Shown: positions 1-7,574, counted from the stretch's first letter. The stretch: DNA of 14,835 nt from CBDCWA01 sp046048295 (GCA_046048295.1 JBJOGJ010000082.1:1-14835), one strand, 5' to 3'. The notes: generated from the letters alone by a model not told the origin. A program made the numbers and translations.

Positions 1-1059
1 ACGAAGTGCCCGTACACGCCGCCTCACGAATGGAACATCGACTTTCCGCATCTGATGCTTCGGGCCAAGGCAGTCAAATACAAGAAGGACGGCGCGAATT
101 TCCGCGACAGGGTGATGACCAGTACGGACATGCTGGGCTCGGTGCTGGCGCGGCCGGTGATCTCGACGGCAGCAAATACTGCAAACAAAGTGGGAATGTT
201 CCGCAAGGTGCTCGACAAGGCGGTCGGCGTGCATCACGCTGCCTGGGTGCCACCGTTCGCCTCCAAGCCGCTTAGGAAGCGGCACAAGGACAAGGTTGGA
301 GCAACGGGAACCGGCGTAGCGGCAGGCGTCACCAAGGGTAAACTCGCCATCTTCGCAACGTGCTATGGCAACTTCAACGAGCCGATCGTCGGCGACGACC
401 TCATCCGGGTCCTGGAGCATAACGACATCGCCGTCACATTCGCGCAGAAGGAAGTGTGCTGCGGAATGCCGAAGCTCGAGCTCGGCGATCTGGAGACGGT
501 GAAGAAACTCAAGGAAGTCAATATTCCGCAACTTGCGAAGCTGGTCGACGACGGCTGGGACCTGACGGCGCCGGTGCCTTCGTGCGTGCTGATGTTCCGG
601 CAGGAGCTCCCGCTGATGTTCCCCGACGATCCCGACGTCATGAAGGTCAAGGCGGCATTCTTCGATCCGTTCGAATACCTGATGCTCAGACACAAGGAAG
701 GTAAGCTCAAGACAGACTTCAAGAGCGGGCTTGGTGTCGTCTCCTATCAGGCAGCCTGCCACCAGCGGGTCCAGAACTTCGGGCGTAAGACGATGGAGGT
801 GCTGTCGCTCATCCCCGATACGGAAGTCAAGATCATCGAGCGATGCTCGGGGCACGACGGTACGTATGCGTTGAAGAGCGAGCGCCGGGCGGCGGCGGAG
901 AAAATCGTGCGGCCAGTGGCGCGGCGCGTCGAGCAGGACGAGTGCAACCACTACGGTTCCGATTGTCCGATGGCGGGGCACCACATCGAAAATGCGCTTG
1001 GAAACAAGAAGCCTGTCACGCATCCGATCAGCCTGATGCGACAGGCGTATGGCATCTGA
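1..1059 (+). CDS. Heterodisulfide reductase-like (CCG domain) Fe-S protein, 5' truncated
   Basis: The reading frame is open from the first base, so the N-terminus lies outside the window; 352 residues are visible. The third visible residue is a Cys in a CPYTPPHEW context, which fits the last ligand of an N-terminal 4Fe-4S ferredoxin motif. Two Cys-rich CCG-type regions follow. The first has C121, the pair C153-C154 (VCCGMP) and C195. The second has C253 (AACHQR), C282 (ERCSGHDG), C315 and C322 (DCPMAGHH). Proteins with this layout resemble the HdrD/GlpC electron-transfer family and are commonly encoded between rubrerythrin and DUF3501 in proteobacteria. The next gene here is indeed a DUF3501 protein, with only a few bases separating the two. 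The likely role is cytoplasmic electron transfer in peroxide or redox defence; that role is inferred from family and context. The second motif lacks a true CCG pair, which seems normal for this subgroup. Confidence 0.85.
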   Translation, partial: TKCPYTPPHEWNIDFPHLMLRAKAVKYKKDGANFRDRVMTSTDMLGSVLARPVISTAANTANKVGMFRKVLDKAVGVHHAAWVPPFASKPLRKRHKDKVGATGTGVAAGVTKGKLAIFATCYGNFNEPIVGDDLIRVLEHNDIAVTFAQKEVCCGMPKLELGDLETVKKLKEVNIPQLAKLVDDGWDLTAPVPSCVLMFRQELPLMFPDDPDVMKVKAAFFDPFEYLMLRHKEGKLKTDFKSGLGVVSYQAACHQRVQNFGRKTMEVLSLIPDTEVKIIERCSGHDGTYALKSERRAAAEKIVRPVARRVEQDECNHYGSDCPMAGHHIENALGNKKPVTHPISLMRQAYGI

Positions 1060-1063
1060 GGAG
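1058..1063 (+). promoter_or_regulatory. Ribosome binding site for the DUF3501 gene
   Basis: GAGGAG overlaps the stop codon of the Fe-S protein gene and lies six bases before the ATG at 1070. It supports that start over the in-frame ATG at 1049, which has the motif downstream of it rather than upstream. Confidence 0.7.
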
Positions 1064-1069
1064 CAAATC

Positions 1070-1654
1070 ATGGAACACTTCACGCCCGACACGCTCTACA
1101 GCCTCGAACAGTATGCGAAGATCCGGCCAGAGTTCCGCGCCAAGGTTATCGCGCACAAGAAGAACCGGCGCCTCCCTATCGGGCCCAACGCGACGCTCTA
1201 CTTCGAAGACAAGCTCACGATACAGTACCAGATCCAGGAAATGCTCCGCATCGAGAAGGTGTTCGAGCAGGACGGCATCAAGGACGAACTCGACGCCTAC
1301 AACCCGCTGATCCCGGACGGTTCGAACTGGAAGGCGACCTTCATGATCGAGTATCCGGACGAGGCGGAACGGCGCGCCATGCTCGCGAAGCTCATCGGCA
1401 TCGAGCGGAAGACGTGGGTGCGCGTCGATGGGTTCGACAAGGTCTATCCGATCGCCAATGAGGATCTCGAGCGCGAGACCGACGAGAAGACGTCTTCGAT
1501 CCATTTCATGCGTTTTGAGCTATCGGCGGAGATGGTGAAAGCGGTGAAGTCGGGCGCGGCGCTGTCGGCAGGTATTGAACACGAAAACTACAGCTACACG
1601 ATCCACAAGCTGGACGATGCCGTGCGCCAGTCGCTCGCTGCTGATCTCGCTTGA
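1070..1654 (+). CDS. DUF3501 family protein
   Basis: This is a 194-residue soluble protein of the DUF3501 family, recognised from its N-terminal block (LYSLEQYAKIRPEF, then VIAHKKNRR, then LYFEDKLTIQYQIQEMLRIEK). It has no signal peptide or membrane segment, and no Cys-based metal site is visible. An in-frame ATG at 1049 overlaps the upstream stop. I chose the ATG at 1070 because GAGGAG lies six bases before it and because the MEHFTPDTLYSLEQY start matches the usual family start. The molecular function is unknown. The gene sits directly after a CCG-domain Fe-S protein, a pairing usually found with rubrerythrin, so a role in the same redox or peroxide-stress process is inferred. Termination of the upstream gene and initiation here are close enough for translational coupling. 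Confidence 0.88.
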   Translation: MEHFTPDTLYSLEQYAKIRPEFRAKVIAHKKNRRLPIGPNATLYFEDKLTIQYQIQEMLRIEKVFEQDGIKDELDAYNPLIPDGSNWKATFMIEYPDEAERRAMLAKLIGIERKTWVRVDGFDKVYPIANEDLERETDEKTSSIHFMRFELSAEMVKAVKSGAALSAGIEHENYSYTIHKLDDAVRQSLAADLA

Positions 1655-1769
1655 TGCCAGTGAAAATTGACTGACCGGAGGGCGGTTGATGGCATCGCCC
1701 AGGTCCGTCGAACCTGAGGCATGGTTCGCCGTCACATTTCCGTCGCTCTATTTCTACCCAGTACTGCTC

Positions 1770-3686
1770 TTACAATGCGGGCAATGCCTTCAGCGCCTCC
1801 TTCAGCGTCTCGAGTTCGGGGGCGCGGCGGTGATAGCAACACGCCTGGATGAGGTCACGTGCCTCGAGCCATAGTGCATTGACACGCTCACGCACCTCGG
1901 CACTCGCAAGCCTGTGATCCTCGGCCAGGGCAAGACGAATGCGCTCGAGAGCGATGTCGGCCTGAAACAGGCGCATCTCGCCTGCGCCGGCAATCGCGGC
2001 CGCCTCGTCGAGGTCGGCGAGCGCGCCTGCGAAATCCTGGTTGTCGCGACGAAACGCGGAGCGGGCGACCAGTGCTGCGGGAAGATACTGGAAATGGCGC
2101 TCCTCGCGCATCTCCTCGACCGCCTGGTCGAAGGCGCGCTGTGCGCAATCGTGATGGTCGGTATTGTTGCGATTGTCCTCGATCGCCTCGTACTTGATGG
2201 AGCGGACAGATGGAACGGACGATGGCAGGGTGTCTTCTTGCGTCTTATCCTCCTCACCAGGGCTGGCGTCAGGGTCGCCATCCTCGTCCTTCGACGGCGG
2301 CATGATCGGTATGCTCGGCATCCCCTGCTGCTCGCGCCACTGGGCATGGGCGGCCCGGGCGATGGTCAGCTTGTCGAGTGCAATGTCGAGGGGGCCCATC
2401 CCGAGACCCTGGAATTCGCGTGAGACGTCGAGCGCCCAGAGGCCACGCACGCGCACCTCGTCGTGCCGGCCCATGGCGAGCAGCAGGTCTGAATAGTTGT
2501 AGTGGCGCATCGACACAAGAAGCGGCAGGTCCTCGCGCGCCTTGCGCTGCCAGCGCTCGGCGCGACGGAAGTTGCGGGCGGCAAGGCGGATCTCGCCGTA
2601 CTGGTGCAGTGCGTCGCCAAGGCGGGCTCGGGCGGACAGTCGGCGAAGGAAATCCTGCGTACGCTCGGAAAAGCGGACGCCGTCTCGCGCGATGATGAGG
2701 GACTCCTGCAAATCGCCAAGCGTGGATAGAATTTCGCTGAGGTTCTGAGCCTCGGCGGAGGCGGCCATCCAGTTCTCAAGCTCGATGCTCGCCTCGATGG
2801 CGAGGCGAATGGGGGCAATGGCCTCGCGGAGACGGCCGGCGCCGCGGAGAGCGAACCCCGCCTGGGCAAGAGCGGTTCGGCGGCTCTCGGGGGAGAGCTC
2901 GGACGTTGGCTTGGTCCAGGGCTCGTCGAAGAACTTTGCCAAGACCTCGAGCCAGGCATCATAGGCGCCGAGCATCTTGCCTAGGTAAAGTGAATGGCGC
3001 TGGAGCATGCGATCGACGTAGACGCGGTCGAACGCTTCCTGGTGGGCGCCGCCGGCACAGCCATGAACGATGGCGGCGTAAAGCGGCTCCATCTCGGTCA
3101 ACGTGCTGGGAAGCCGGTTCGCCACCAGGCCGTCGTAGTACTTGAAGAGGCGCAGATGTCCTGCCTGCCAGGCCGCGAGATCGCGCCGGCGCAAATCGTC
3201 GCCGACGCGCTCGCGAACCGCCGCGGGGGCATTGACGCCACCTGGGTTTCCTTCGCTCTCGGGAAGAAGGAGGCCCGCGCGGCGTAATCGCTCGACGGCG
3301 GCATTCCAGTCGACTTCAGCCGCATCTGGATCGACAGCCGGGGCGGCGGGCTTGAACGCCAGGATACGGGAGAGGAAGCCGGGCGGCGGCTGGATGACGT
3401 GCTCGGGAATACCGGCCGTGAGACCGTCGATGGCGGGAGCAGCCAGAAGCGCGTCGAGAGCGGTGCGGCTCGCCGGCCTATGAAACAGGCAATCCAGGCG
3501 CAGGATCGCCAGCTCGATGCGTTGTGCGCCGCCGGGATCCGATGCGAGGATCGCATCGAGAGATTCAATGGTGGAGGGGGCGAGTGCGCCGCCCTCCGCG
3601 TCATTGTCTTGCCGTCGATCTGGGAGTGCCATGGTCGCGAATATGGGGATGAGGTGGCGGGGATCAACGGGTGGGCGGGGCGGCAC
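1770..3686 (-). CDS. TPR-rich protein resembling the C-terminal sensor half of a STAND NTPase
   Basis: About 638 residues. Numbered from the TTG at 3713, residues 46-190 look like a winged-helix region (LFHRPASRTALDALL; DWNAAVERLRRAGLLL). Residues 200-450 are helical TPR-like repeats (LYAAIVHGCAGGAHQEAFD; NLSEILSTLGDLQESL; LGDALHQYGE). A low-complexity acidic linker spans about 474-500, and more helical repeats run to 647. The order and wording match, from memory, the C-terminal half of bacterial TIR- or protease-linked STAND/NB-ARC proteins. No Walker A (GxxxxGKS/T) or effector domain is present, and none is encoded just upstream. Start choices are a TTG at 3713 (overlapping the previous stop, AGGA nine bases before), a GTG at 3686 (AGGGA seven bases before, chosen) and an ATG at 3632 (no visible RBS). 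The gene overlaps or abuts the cyclodeaminase-family gene, so the two are probably co-transcribed. Function unknown; a protein-binding scaffold or sensor is inferred. Confidence 0.78.
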   Translation of the reverse strand: MPPRPPVDPRHLIPIFATMALPDRRQDNDAEGGALAPSTIESLDAILASDPGGAQRIELAILRLDCLFHRPASRTALDALLAAPAIDGLTAGIPEHVIQPPPGFLSRILAFKPAAPAVDPDAAEVDWNAAVERLRRAGLLLPESEGNPGGVNAPAAVRERVGDDLRRRDLAAWQAGHLRLFKYYDGLVANRLPSTLTEMEPLYAAIVHGCAGGAHQEAFDRVYVDRMLQRHSLYLGKMLGAYDAWLEVLAKFFDEPWTKPTSELSPESRRTALAQAGFALRGAGRLREAIAPIRLAIEASIELENWMAASAEAQNLSEILSTLGDLQESLIIARDGVRFSERTQDFLRRLSARARLGDALHQYGEIRLAARNFRRAERWQRKAREDLPLLVSMRHYNYSDLLLAMGRHDEVRVRGLWALDVSREFQGLGMGPLDIALDKLTIARAAHAQWREQQGMPSIPIMPPSKDEDGDPDASPGEEDKTQEDTLPSSVPSVRSIKYEAIEDNRNNTDHHDCAQRAFDQAVEEMREERHFQYLPAALVARSAFRRDNQDFAGALADLDEAAAIAGAGEMRLFQADIALERIRLALAEDHRLASAEVRERVNALWLEARDLIQACCYHRRAPELETLKEALKALPAL

Positions 3687-3709
3687 GAGGCCGTCCCTGG
3701 ATGGCGCCG

Positions 3710-4846
3710 TCAATCTCGGATGTCCTGCAGGAACCAGTCGGTCGGGATCTCGCGCCCCATACCCTGCTTCCGAGCCTGCTCGTAGACCCAGCCGCCGACG
3801 GAGGAGAACTGCAGGCCCTGGTTGCCGACGTTGCGGTAGAAGGTGATCTGGTCGCGGCTGGTGCGCCCCTTTGCCTTGCCGCTGATGAGATCGGCGAAGT
3901 CCGGCTTGTCGCCACCCTTGCCACGGTCCATGAACTCGGGGCTGTCCCCACCGAAGCCAGGCTGTGGGTTCTTTTCCGGGATGCGCTTCATCTGCTCCGT
4001 CGTGCCGCCGATGAAGGCAGCAGGAGAGAGGCCGCGCTCGGCCTGGAAGCGCTCGGTCTGGCGCATCTGCAGGCCGGCAGTGCCCTGGCGGATGACGACG
4101 TCGAAGCGGTCACCGGCCGCGTCCGGCATCTCGCGACGGCCGAGGTTGGTGACGTGCTGGCCCGGCTCGAGCCAATCGGCGTCGTAGACCGGTTTCATGC
4201 TGTCGGTGGCTGATGAGACGATATCGACACCCTTGATGGCATCGCGCGGGTTGTCGCAGACGATGACCTCGATACCGAGCTTCTTCTGCATCTCCTCGGC
4301 ATAGGCCTCGCGGTTCTTCGGGTTGGGGCTGTAGATCTTGCACTGCTTGATGTCGCGAACACACGAGAATGCCTCGAGGAAGGTGCGGGCCATGCCGCCC
4401 GAGCCGAGCATGCCGACGACGTGACTGTCCTCTCGCGACAGATACTTGGTGCCGATGCCGGCGCCGCCGCCGACGCGCATGTGCTGGAGGACACCGTCGT
4501 TGATGAAGGCGAGCGGCTCGGCATTACGGGTCGAGGTGAGGAAGATGATGCCGCAGTAGGTGCCAGGCTCCCGGCACCACTTGTCCTCTGTCCAGTTGCC
4601 GTCGGGCTCGGTCGGCCAGGTCATGATGTCGGACTTCATGCGGATGGCGAAGTAGCCGTCGTTGGCACCTTCCATGGTCCCCCAGCGGTAGTAACCGTCT
4701 TCGCGATCGCAGGGGAAATACATGTCGATGCGCGGCCTGTGGATGGCGCCCCCTGTCGGCAGCTTCTTGAAGGCCTCCTCCTGCACGCGGATGCAGTCCG
4801 CCATCTTGAGGAGTTTCGAGACCTCTTCGTTGTTGATGATCAGCAT
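3710..4846 (-). CDS. Ornithine cyclodeaminase/mu-crystallin family protein, non-canonical
   Basis: 378 residues, longer than the 310-350 typical of the family. The fold is supported by the N-terminal substrate region with R54 and K71 (RMKSD), R124 in a QHMRVGGGAG context and the NAD-binding loop GMLGSGGMA at about 145-153. Family members use NAD(P)H or NAD on amino or imino acids (ornithine cyclodeamination, ketimine reduction, alanine dehydrogenation). In classical ornithine cyclodeaminase a GxDxPGK-like segment carries the catalytic Asp. Here the matching place reads NLGRREMPD (234-242) and the segment seems to be missing, so ornithine cyclodeaminase activity should not be assumed. Residues about 285-332 form a Gly/Pro/Asp-rich insertion before the C-terminal helix region. 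The RBS AGAGGA lies eight bases before the ATG. It is fourth in a minus-strand run, and its stop meets the start of the TPR gene. The substrate is unknown. Confidence 0.85.
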   Translation of the reverse strand: MLIINNEEVSKLLKMADCIRVQEEAFKKLPTGGAIHRPRIDMYFPCDREDGYYRWGTMEGANDGYFAIRMKSDIMTWPTEPDGNWTEDKWCREPGTYCGIIFLTSTRNAEPLAFINDGVLQHMRVGGGAGIGTKYLSREDSHVVGMLGSGGMARTFLEAFSCVRDIKQCKIYSPNPKNREAYAEEMQKKLGIEVIVCDNPRDAIKGVDIVSSATDSMKPVYDADWLEPGQHVTNLGRREMPDAAGDRFDVVIRQGTAGLQMRQTERFQAERGLSPAAFIGGTTEQMKRIPEKNPQPGFGGDSPEFMDRGKGGDKPDFADLISGKAKGRTSRDQITFYRNVGNQGLQFSSVGGWVYEQARKQGMGREIPTDWFLQDIRD

Positions 4847-4921
4847 GGGGCGAATCCTCTTTTTGGTTTCTTGGGAACTTACAGGACCGGGCGCGCTGGG
4901 AGCAGACCGGCACAGATGACG

Positions 4922-5101
4922 TCAGAGACCCTTGACGAGATTTCCGACCATCAGGGTCATGTAGGCGGTGATCGCGAACCAGTACTCCTGATGCGGCAGG
5001 TAGCGGGGAACGCCGAAGTAACCGAGCTTCGTCGTCACCGCAATGAGTGCGAAGATGAAGGCGATCAAAAAGATGAGCATGGACGGCGGGTTGAGGCGCA
5101 T
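4922..5101 (-). CDS. Small two-TM membrane protein
   Basis: This is a 59-residue protein, MRLNPPSMLIFLIAF at the start. It has one hydrophobic segment at about 8-25 and a second at about 40-55, joined by a short polar loop (TKLGYFGVPRYLPHQEYW). The ATG at 5101 is preceded by GGAGGT with eight bases between, which is why I prefer it to the longer frame starting at 5149. I do not recognise the family. It lies 75 bases upstream of the cyclodeaminase-family gene and about 97 bases downstream of the sortase-like gene, all on the minus strand. It is probably an inner-membrane peptide; its function is unknown. Confidence 0.7.
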   Translation of the reverse strand: MRLNPPSMLIFLIAFIFALIAVTTKLGYFGVPRYLPHQEYWFAITAYMTLMVGNLVKGL

Positions 5102-5198
5102 GGCGGTTGACCTCCACTTGAGGCAATGAACTCGCCACCTCCTTAGCACGCAAGAACGAGGAGTGCACCCATCGATGGTCGTAGATGGGACGGCCGTG

Positions 5199-5675
5199 TC
5201 AAAGCGGCCGAGTAGCCGGAGCTGGATCGAGTTGCCCGATGGGAGCCTTCTCTTCGACCACGAAGTGCAGGAACTCCGGACCCGAGTCGAACGCGTCGGA
5301 CCGGCAGGTGACGAGCAGAAGTCGTCCGGCAGTAGCTGTGCTCGCCTTCGAGAGGGGCAGCGGCGTGATTTCCGTCACGGTGAGCGCCTGCAGGCGGCCG
5401 TCCGGGCTGGTAACCATGAACGTATCGCCCTTTGCCAAGTGCCCAAGGACACCCTGCAAGGGAGCGCGCGCGGAAGCTGTGAGATGCAGCAGTGCACCAT
5501 CCTTGCGGTGCGCCGCCGCGGCTTCGACGGCCGGAGCCGATACCGCCTGAAAGGCCTTCGCGTATGTGCGCCCCAGCATGCCGTCGCTGACCACCGTGCC
5601 GACCGCTGTGGCTAGACCGCCGAAAGCAACCGCCGATAGTCCAACCGTGGAAAGCAACCCGCTGCGGATTTTCAT
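5199..5675 (-). CDS. Sortase-like protein with apparently incomplete catalytic triad
   Basis: 158 residues from the ATG at 5675. GAGGAA lies just upstream (5684-5679); an earlier in-frame ATG at 5714 has no RBS. The N-terminus is MKIR followed by a hydrophobic stretch to about residue 28, a signal or anchor segment. The C-terminal part resembles proteobacterial class D-like sortases: LAKGDTFMV, then a beta-rich stretch, then LLLVTC (119-124), matching the TLxTC box with C124 as the presumed nucleophile, then a SGPEFLHFVV strand. Aligned by eye to that family, the catalytic His of the AGHRDT box falls on residues about 68-70 (SAR), with no His, and the Arg usually before the last strand is His (H137). 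Most of the sortase N-terminal barrel is also absent. It may be a degenerate or repurposed sortase fold. No sorting-signal substrate is visible nearby. It probably belongs with the flanking two-TM genes. Confidence 0.62.
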   Translation of the reverse strand: MKIRSGLLSTVGLSAVAFGGLATAVGTVVSDGMLGRTYAKAFQAVSAPAVEAAAAHRKDGALLHLTASARAPLQGVLGHLAKGDTFMVTSPDGRLQALTVTEITPLPLSKASTATAGRLLLVTCRSDAFDSGPEFLHFVVEEKAPIGQLDPAPATRPL

Positions 5676-5751
5676 GGCTTCCTCGCTAGAACCCCTCTTT
5701 TTCAACCAAGACATATGGGAATTGGAAAAGCCGGCCGCAACCTCCAACAAC

Positions 5752-6021
5752 TCACCAGCGCCGGCGATTGGCAGGCGCCTGCCGCATCGACCGCATGAGG
5801 TGACGATAAAACCAGAGCCCGAATGCCAACATTGCCGAGAAGAGAAGCCCCAAGGTGGTCATTAGCCAGGGCGAGACCTGTAGCACGGCATCCGTGCCGA
5901 TGACGTGTGGCGCCGCAAGAGCATCCGCCATGGTCACGATGGCGAAGGCCGCAAAAATCAGCAGGCCAATCGAAAAATCCCTGGATATGCGCAGCACTTC
6001 CATCCGGTTCCTGAACGTCAT
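5752..6021 (-). CDS. Small two-TM membrane protein
   Basis: 89 residues with two clear membrane segments, about 17-37 (FSIGLLIFAAFAIVTMADAL) and about 50-72 (SPWLMTTLGLLFSAMLAFG). Arg-rich ends on both sides (MTFRNRMEVLRISR; RHLMRSMRQAPANRRRW) suggest that both termini face the cytoplasm. The start at 6021 has GGAGA a few bases upstream. I do not recognise a family. It is the first gene of the minus-strand run and lies 76 bases before the sortase-like start, so it may be its membrane partner; this is inference from position only. Confidence 0.68.
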   Translation of the reverse strand: MTFRNRMEVLRISRDFSIGLLIFAAFAIVTMADALAAPHVIGTDAVLQVSPWLMTTLGLLFSAMLAFGLWFYRHLMRSMRQAPANRRRW

Positions 6022-6336
6022 CTGCTTCTCCCAACCCGATTGCAGCCTGCGGTTCGCGCTTCAGCGAATCCAGAACTTCGCCTAGCCAGACACAACCCCA
6101 AGTCTTTGGCGGGCTTGCGCCGAGATTGTGACGGACTTGGCAGGAAGTTGTGGCGCACGAATGCAACGGTGGAAGCGTTGCGGTTTGGCAACTCGACGCA
6201 CCCACCGCTTGCGTGCTTGTTATAGGCCCCAGTCGGGCGTAGCGTTGCGCCGATGTTCGCAAGCGCAGTAGATTTTTGCGCTGCAGTTGCGAAAGCCAAT
6301 CGTACCCACCTACCCTCAAGCGGCTTGAGACACACC
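6022..6336. other. Divergent intergenic region, 315 bases, with repeated GTTGC/GCAAC elements
   Basis: No convincing gene here. The region separates the minus-strand membrane/sortase-like run from the plus-strand aminotransferase and should hold both promoters, but I see no clear sigma70 or sigma54 pair. The pentamer GCAAC or its complement GTTGC occurs five times between 6163 and 6290, and two copies form the inverted repeat GCAACG-N7-CGTTGC at 6163-6181. These could be operator half-sites. Confidence 0.35.
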
Positions 6337-7539
6337 ATGAGCTTCTTTTCCGAAAGCATCGGCCGGATAACGCCTTCGGCCACCATCGCCGTCTCCACCA
6401 AGGCACGGGCACTCGCTGCCGAAGGCCGGAACATCATAGGACTCGGCGCGGGCGAACCGGACTTCGACACACCCGACCACATCAAGCAGGCTGCGATAGA
6501 CGCACTGCACCAGGGGCGGACGAAGTATACCGACGTCGACGGCGCGCCGGCGCTGAAAGAGGCAATCGTCCGGAAGTTCAAGCGCGAGAACGGTATCGAC
6601 TACAAGTCCTCTGAGATTTCGGTCGGAGCGGGCGGCAAGCAGGTGCTGTTCAACGCGTTCGTCGCAACGCTCAATCCGGGCGACGAGGTAATCATCCCGA
6701 CACCCTGCTGGGTGAGCTACATCGACATCGTGCGCTTTGCCGGCGGCACGCCGGTATTCGTGCCCGCGGGCATCAAGGACGGTTTCCGCATGAAGGCCGA
6801 CGCCTTGGAGGCCGCGATCACGCCTAAGACGAAGTGGCTCGTATTCAACTCGCCTTCCAACCCAACGGGTGCAGCCTATTCGCGCGAAGAGATGAAGGCC
6901 GTCACCGACGTCCTGATGCGCCATCCCCACGTCTGGGTGATGACTGACGACATGTACGAGCACCTGATCTACGACGACAACGAGTTCGTGACCGTCTGTC
7001 AGGTCGAACCTGGGCTCAAAGACCGGACGCTGACGGTCAACGGCGTATCCAAGGCCTACTGTATGACCGGCTGGCGGATCGGCTATGCGGGCGGCCCGGA
7101 GGCGCTCATCAAACAGATGTGCAAGCTGCAATCGCAGTCGACCACCAACCCGTGCTCGATCAGCCAGTACGCGGCGATCGCTGCGCTCGATGGACCGCAG
7201 GACTTCATCGCCGAGAACAACAAGGCGTTCAAGGAACGGCGCGACCTCGTCGTCTCCATGCTGAATCAGGCGAGCGGCCTCAAGTGCCTGAAACCCGAAG
7301 GCGCATTCTACGTCTATCCCTCGTGCGCAGGGGCACTCGGCAAGACGTCCGCGGGCGGCAGGAAGATTGCGACGGACGAGGACTTCGTGACGGCACTCCT
7401 GGAGGAAGAAGGCGTCGCGGTGGTGCACGGCGCCGCCTTCGCGATGAGCCCGTTCTTCCGCATCTCCTATGCAACGAGCAAGGAGGAACTGGAGGACGCA
7501 TGCACGAGAATCCAAAGGTTCTGCGGCGGGCTGAAGTAG
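6337..7539 (+). CDS. Class I aminotransferase, aspartate aminotransferase type (subgroup I-beta/gamma like)
   Basis: 400 residues, full length for the family, PLP-dependent and cytoplasmic. Motifs in order: GLGAGEPDFDTP (35-46), the PLP-phosphate region VGAGGKQVLFNAF, NPTG with N175, TDDMYEHLIYD with D205 and Y207, VSKAYCMTGWRIGY with the Schiff-base lysine K239 and R247, and FRISYA with R375 for the substrate carboxylate. The expected reaction is transfer of an amino group between aspartate or a related amino acid and 2-oxoglutarate. The start MSFFSESIGRITPSATIAV matches family members; an in-frame ATG at 6253 gives an extra 28 residues not seen in the family. No strong RBS precedes 6337. 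Residue 12 is Thr, whereas homologues with prephenate aminotransferase activity are reported to have Lys there, so I favour a plain aspartate-type or broad-range enzyme. It is monocistronic by context and converges on the next gene. Confidence 0.9.
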   Translation: MSFFSESIGRITPSATIAVSTKARALAAEGRNIIGLGAGEPDFDTPDHIKQAAIDALHQGRTKYTDVDGAPALKEAIVRKFKRENGIDYKSSEISVGAGGKQVLFNAFVATLNPGDEVIIPTPCWVSYIDIVRFAGGTPVFVPAGIKDGFRMKADALEAAITPKTKWLVFNSPSNPTGAAYSREEMKAVTDVLMRHPHVWVMTDDMYEHLIYDDNEFVTVCQVEPGLKDRTLTVNGVSKAYCMTGWRIGYAGGPEALIKQMCKLQSQSTTNPCSISQYAAIAALDGPQDFIAENNKAFKERRDLVVSMLNQASGLKCLKPEGAFYVYPSCAGALGKTSAGGRKIATDEDFVTALLEEEGVAVVHGAAFAMSPFFRISYATSKEELEDACTRIQRFCGGLK

Positions 7540-7549
7540 TGGGTGTTGC

Positions 7550-7574
7550 GGGGCCGGCAATGTCGACCGGCCCC
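7550..7574. terminator. Hairpin between convergent genes, probable bidirectional terminator
   Basis: GGGGCCGG (7550-7557) and CCGGCCCC (7567-7574) form a perfect 8-bp stem with a 9-base loop. It sits in the 43-base gap between the aminotransferase stop and the stop of the convergent binding-protein gene. There is no T-run on either strand, so it is not a textbook intrinsic terminator. Confidence 0.5.

Noticed and set aside
1655..1769. CAGGT-N7-ACCTG inverted repeat between the convergent DUF3501 and TPR genes as a terminator
   Set aside because: A 5-bp stem without a T-run is too weak to support.
5168..5189. CCCATC-N10-GATGGG, next to CGGCC repeats, as a terminator for the sortase-like gene
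   Set aside because: The stem is short and no T-run follows on the minus strand; it also overlaps the smaller palindrome CCATCGATGG.
6150..6175. Possible sigma54 promoter (TGGCGC then TGCAAC) before the aminotransferase
   Set aside because: The invariant GC of the -12 element and the -24 consensus are not both matched at the right spacing.
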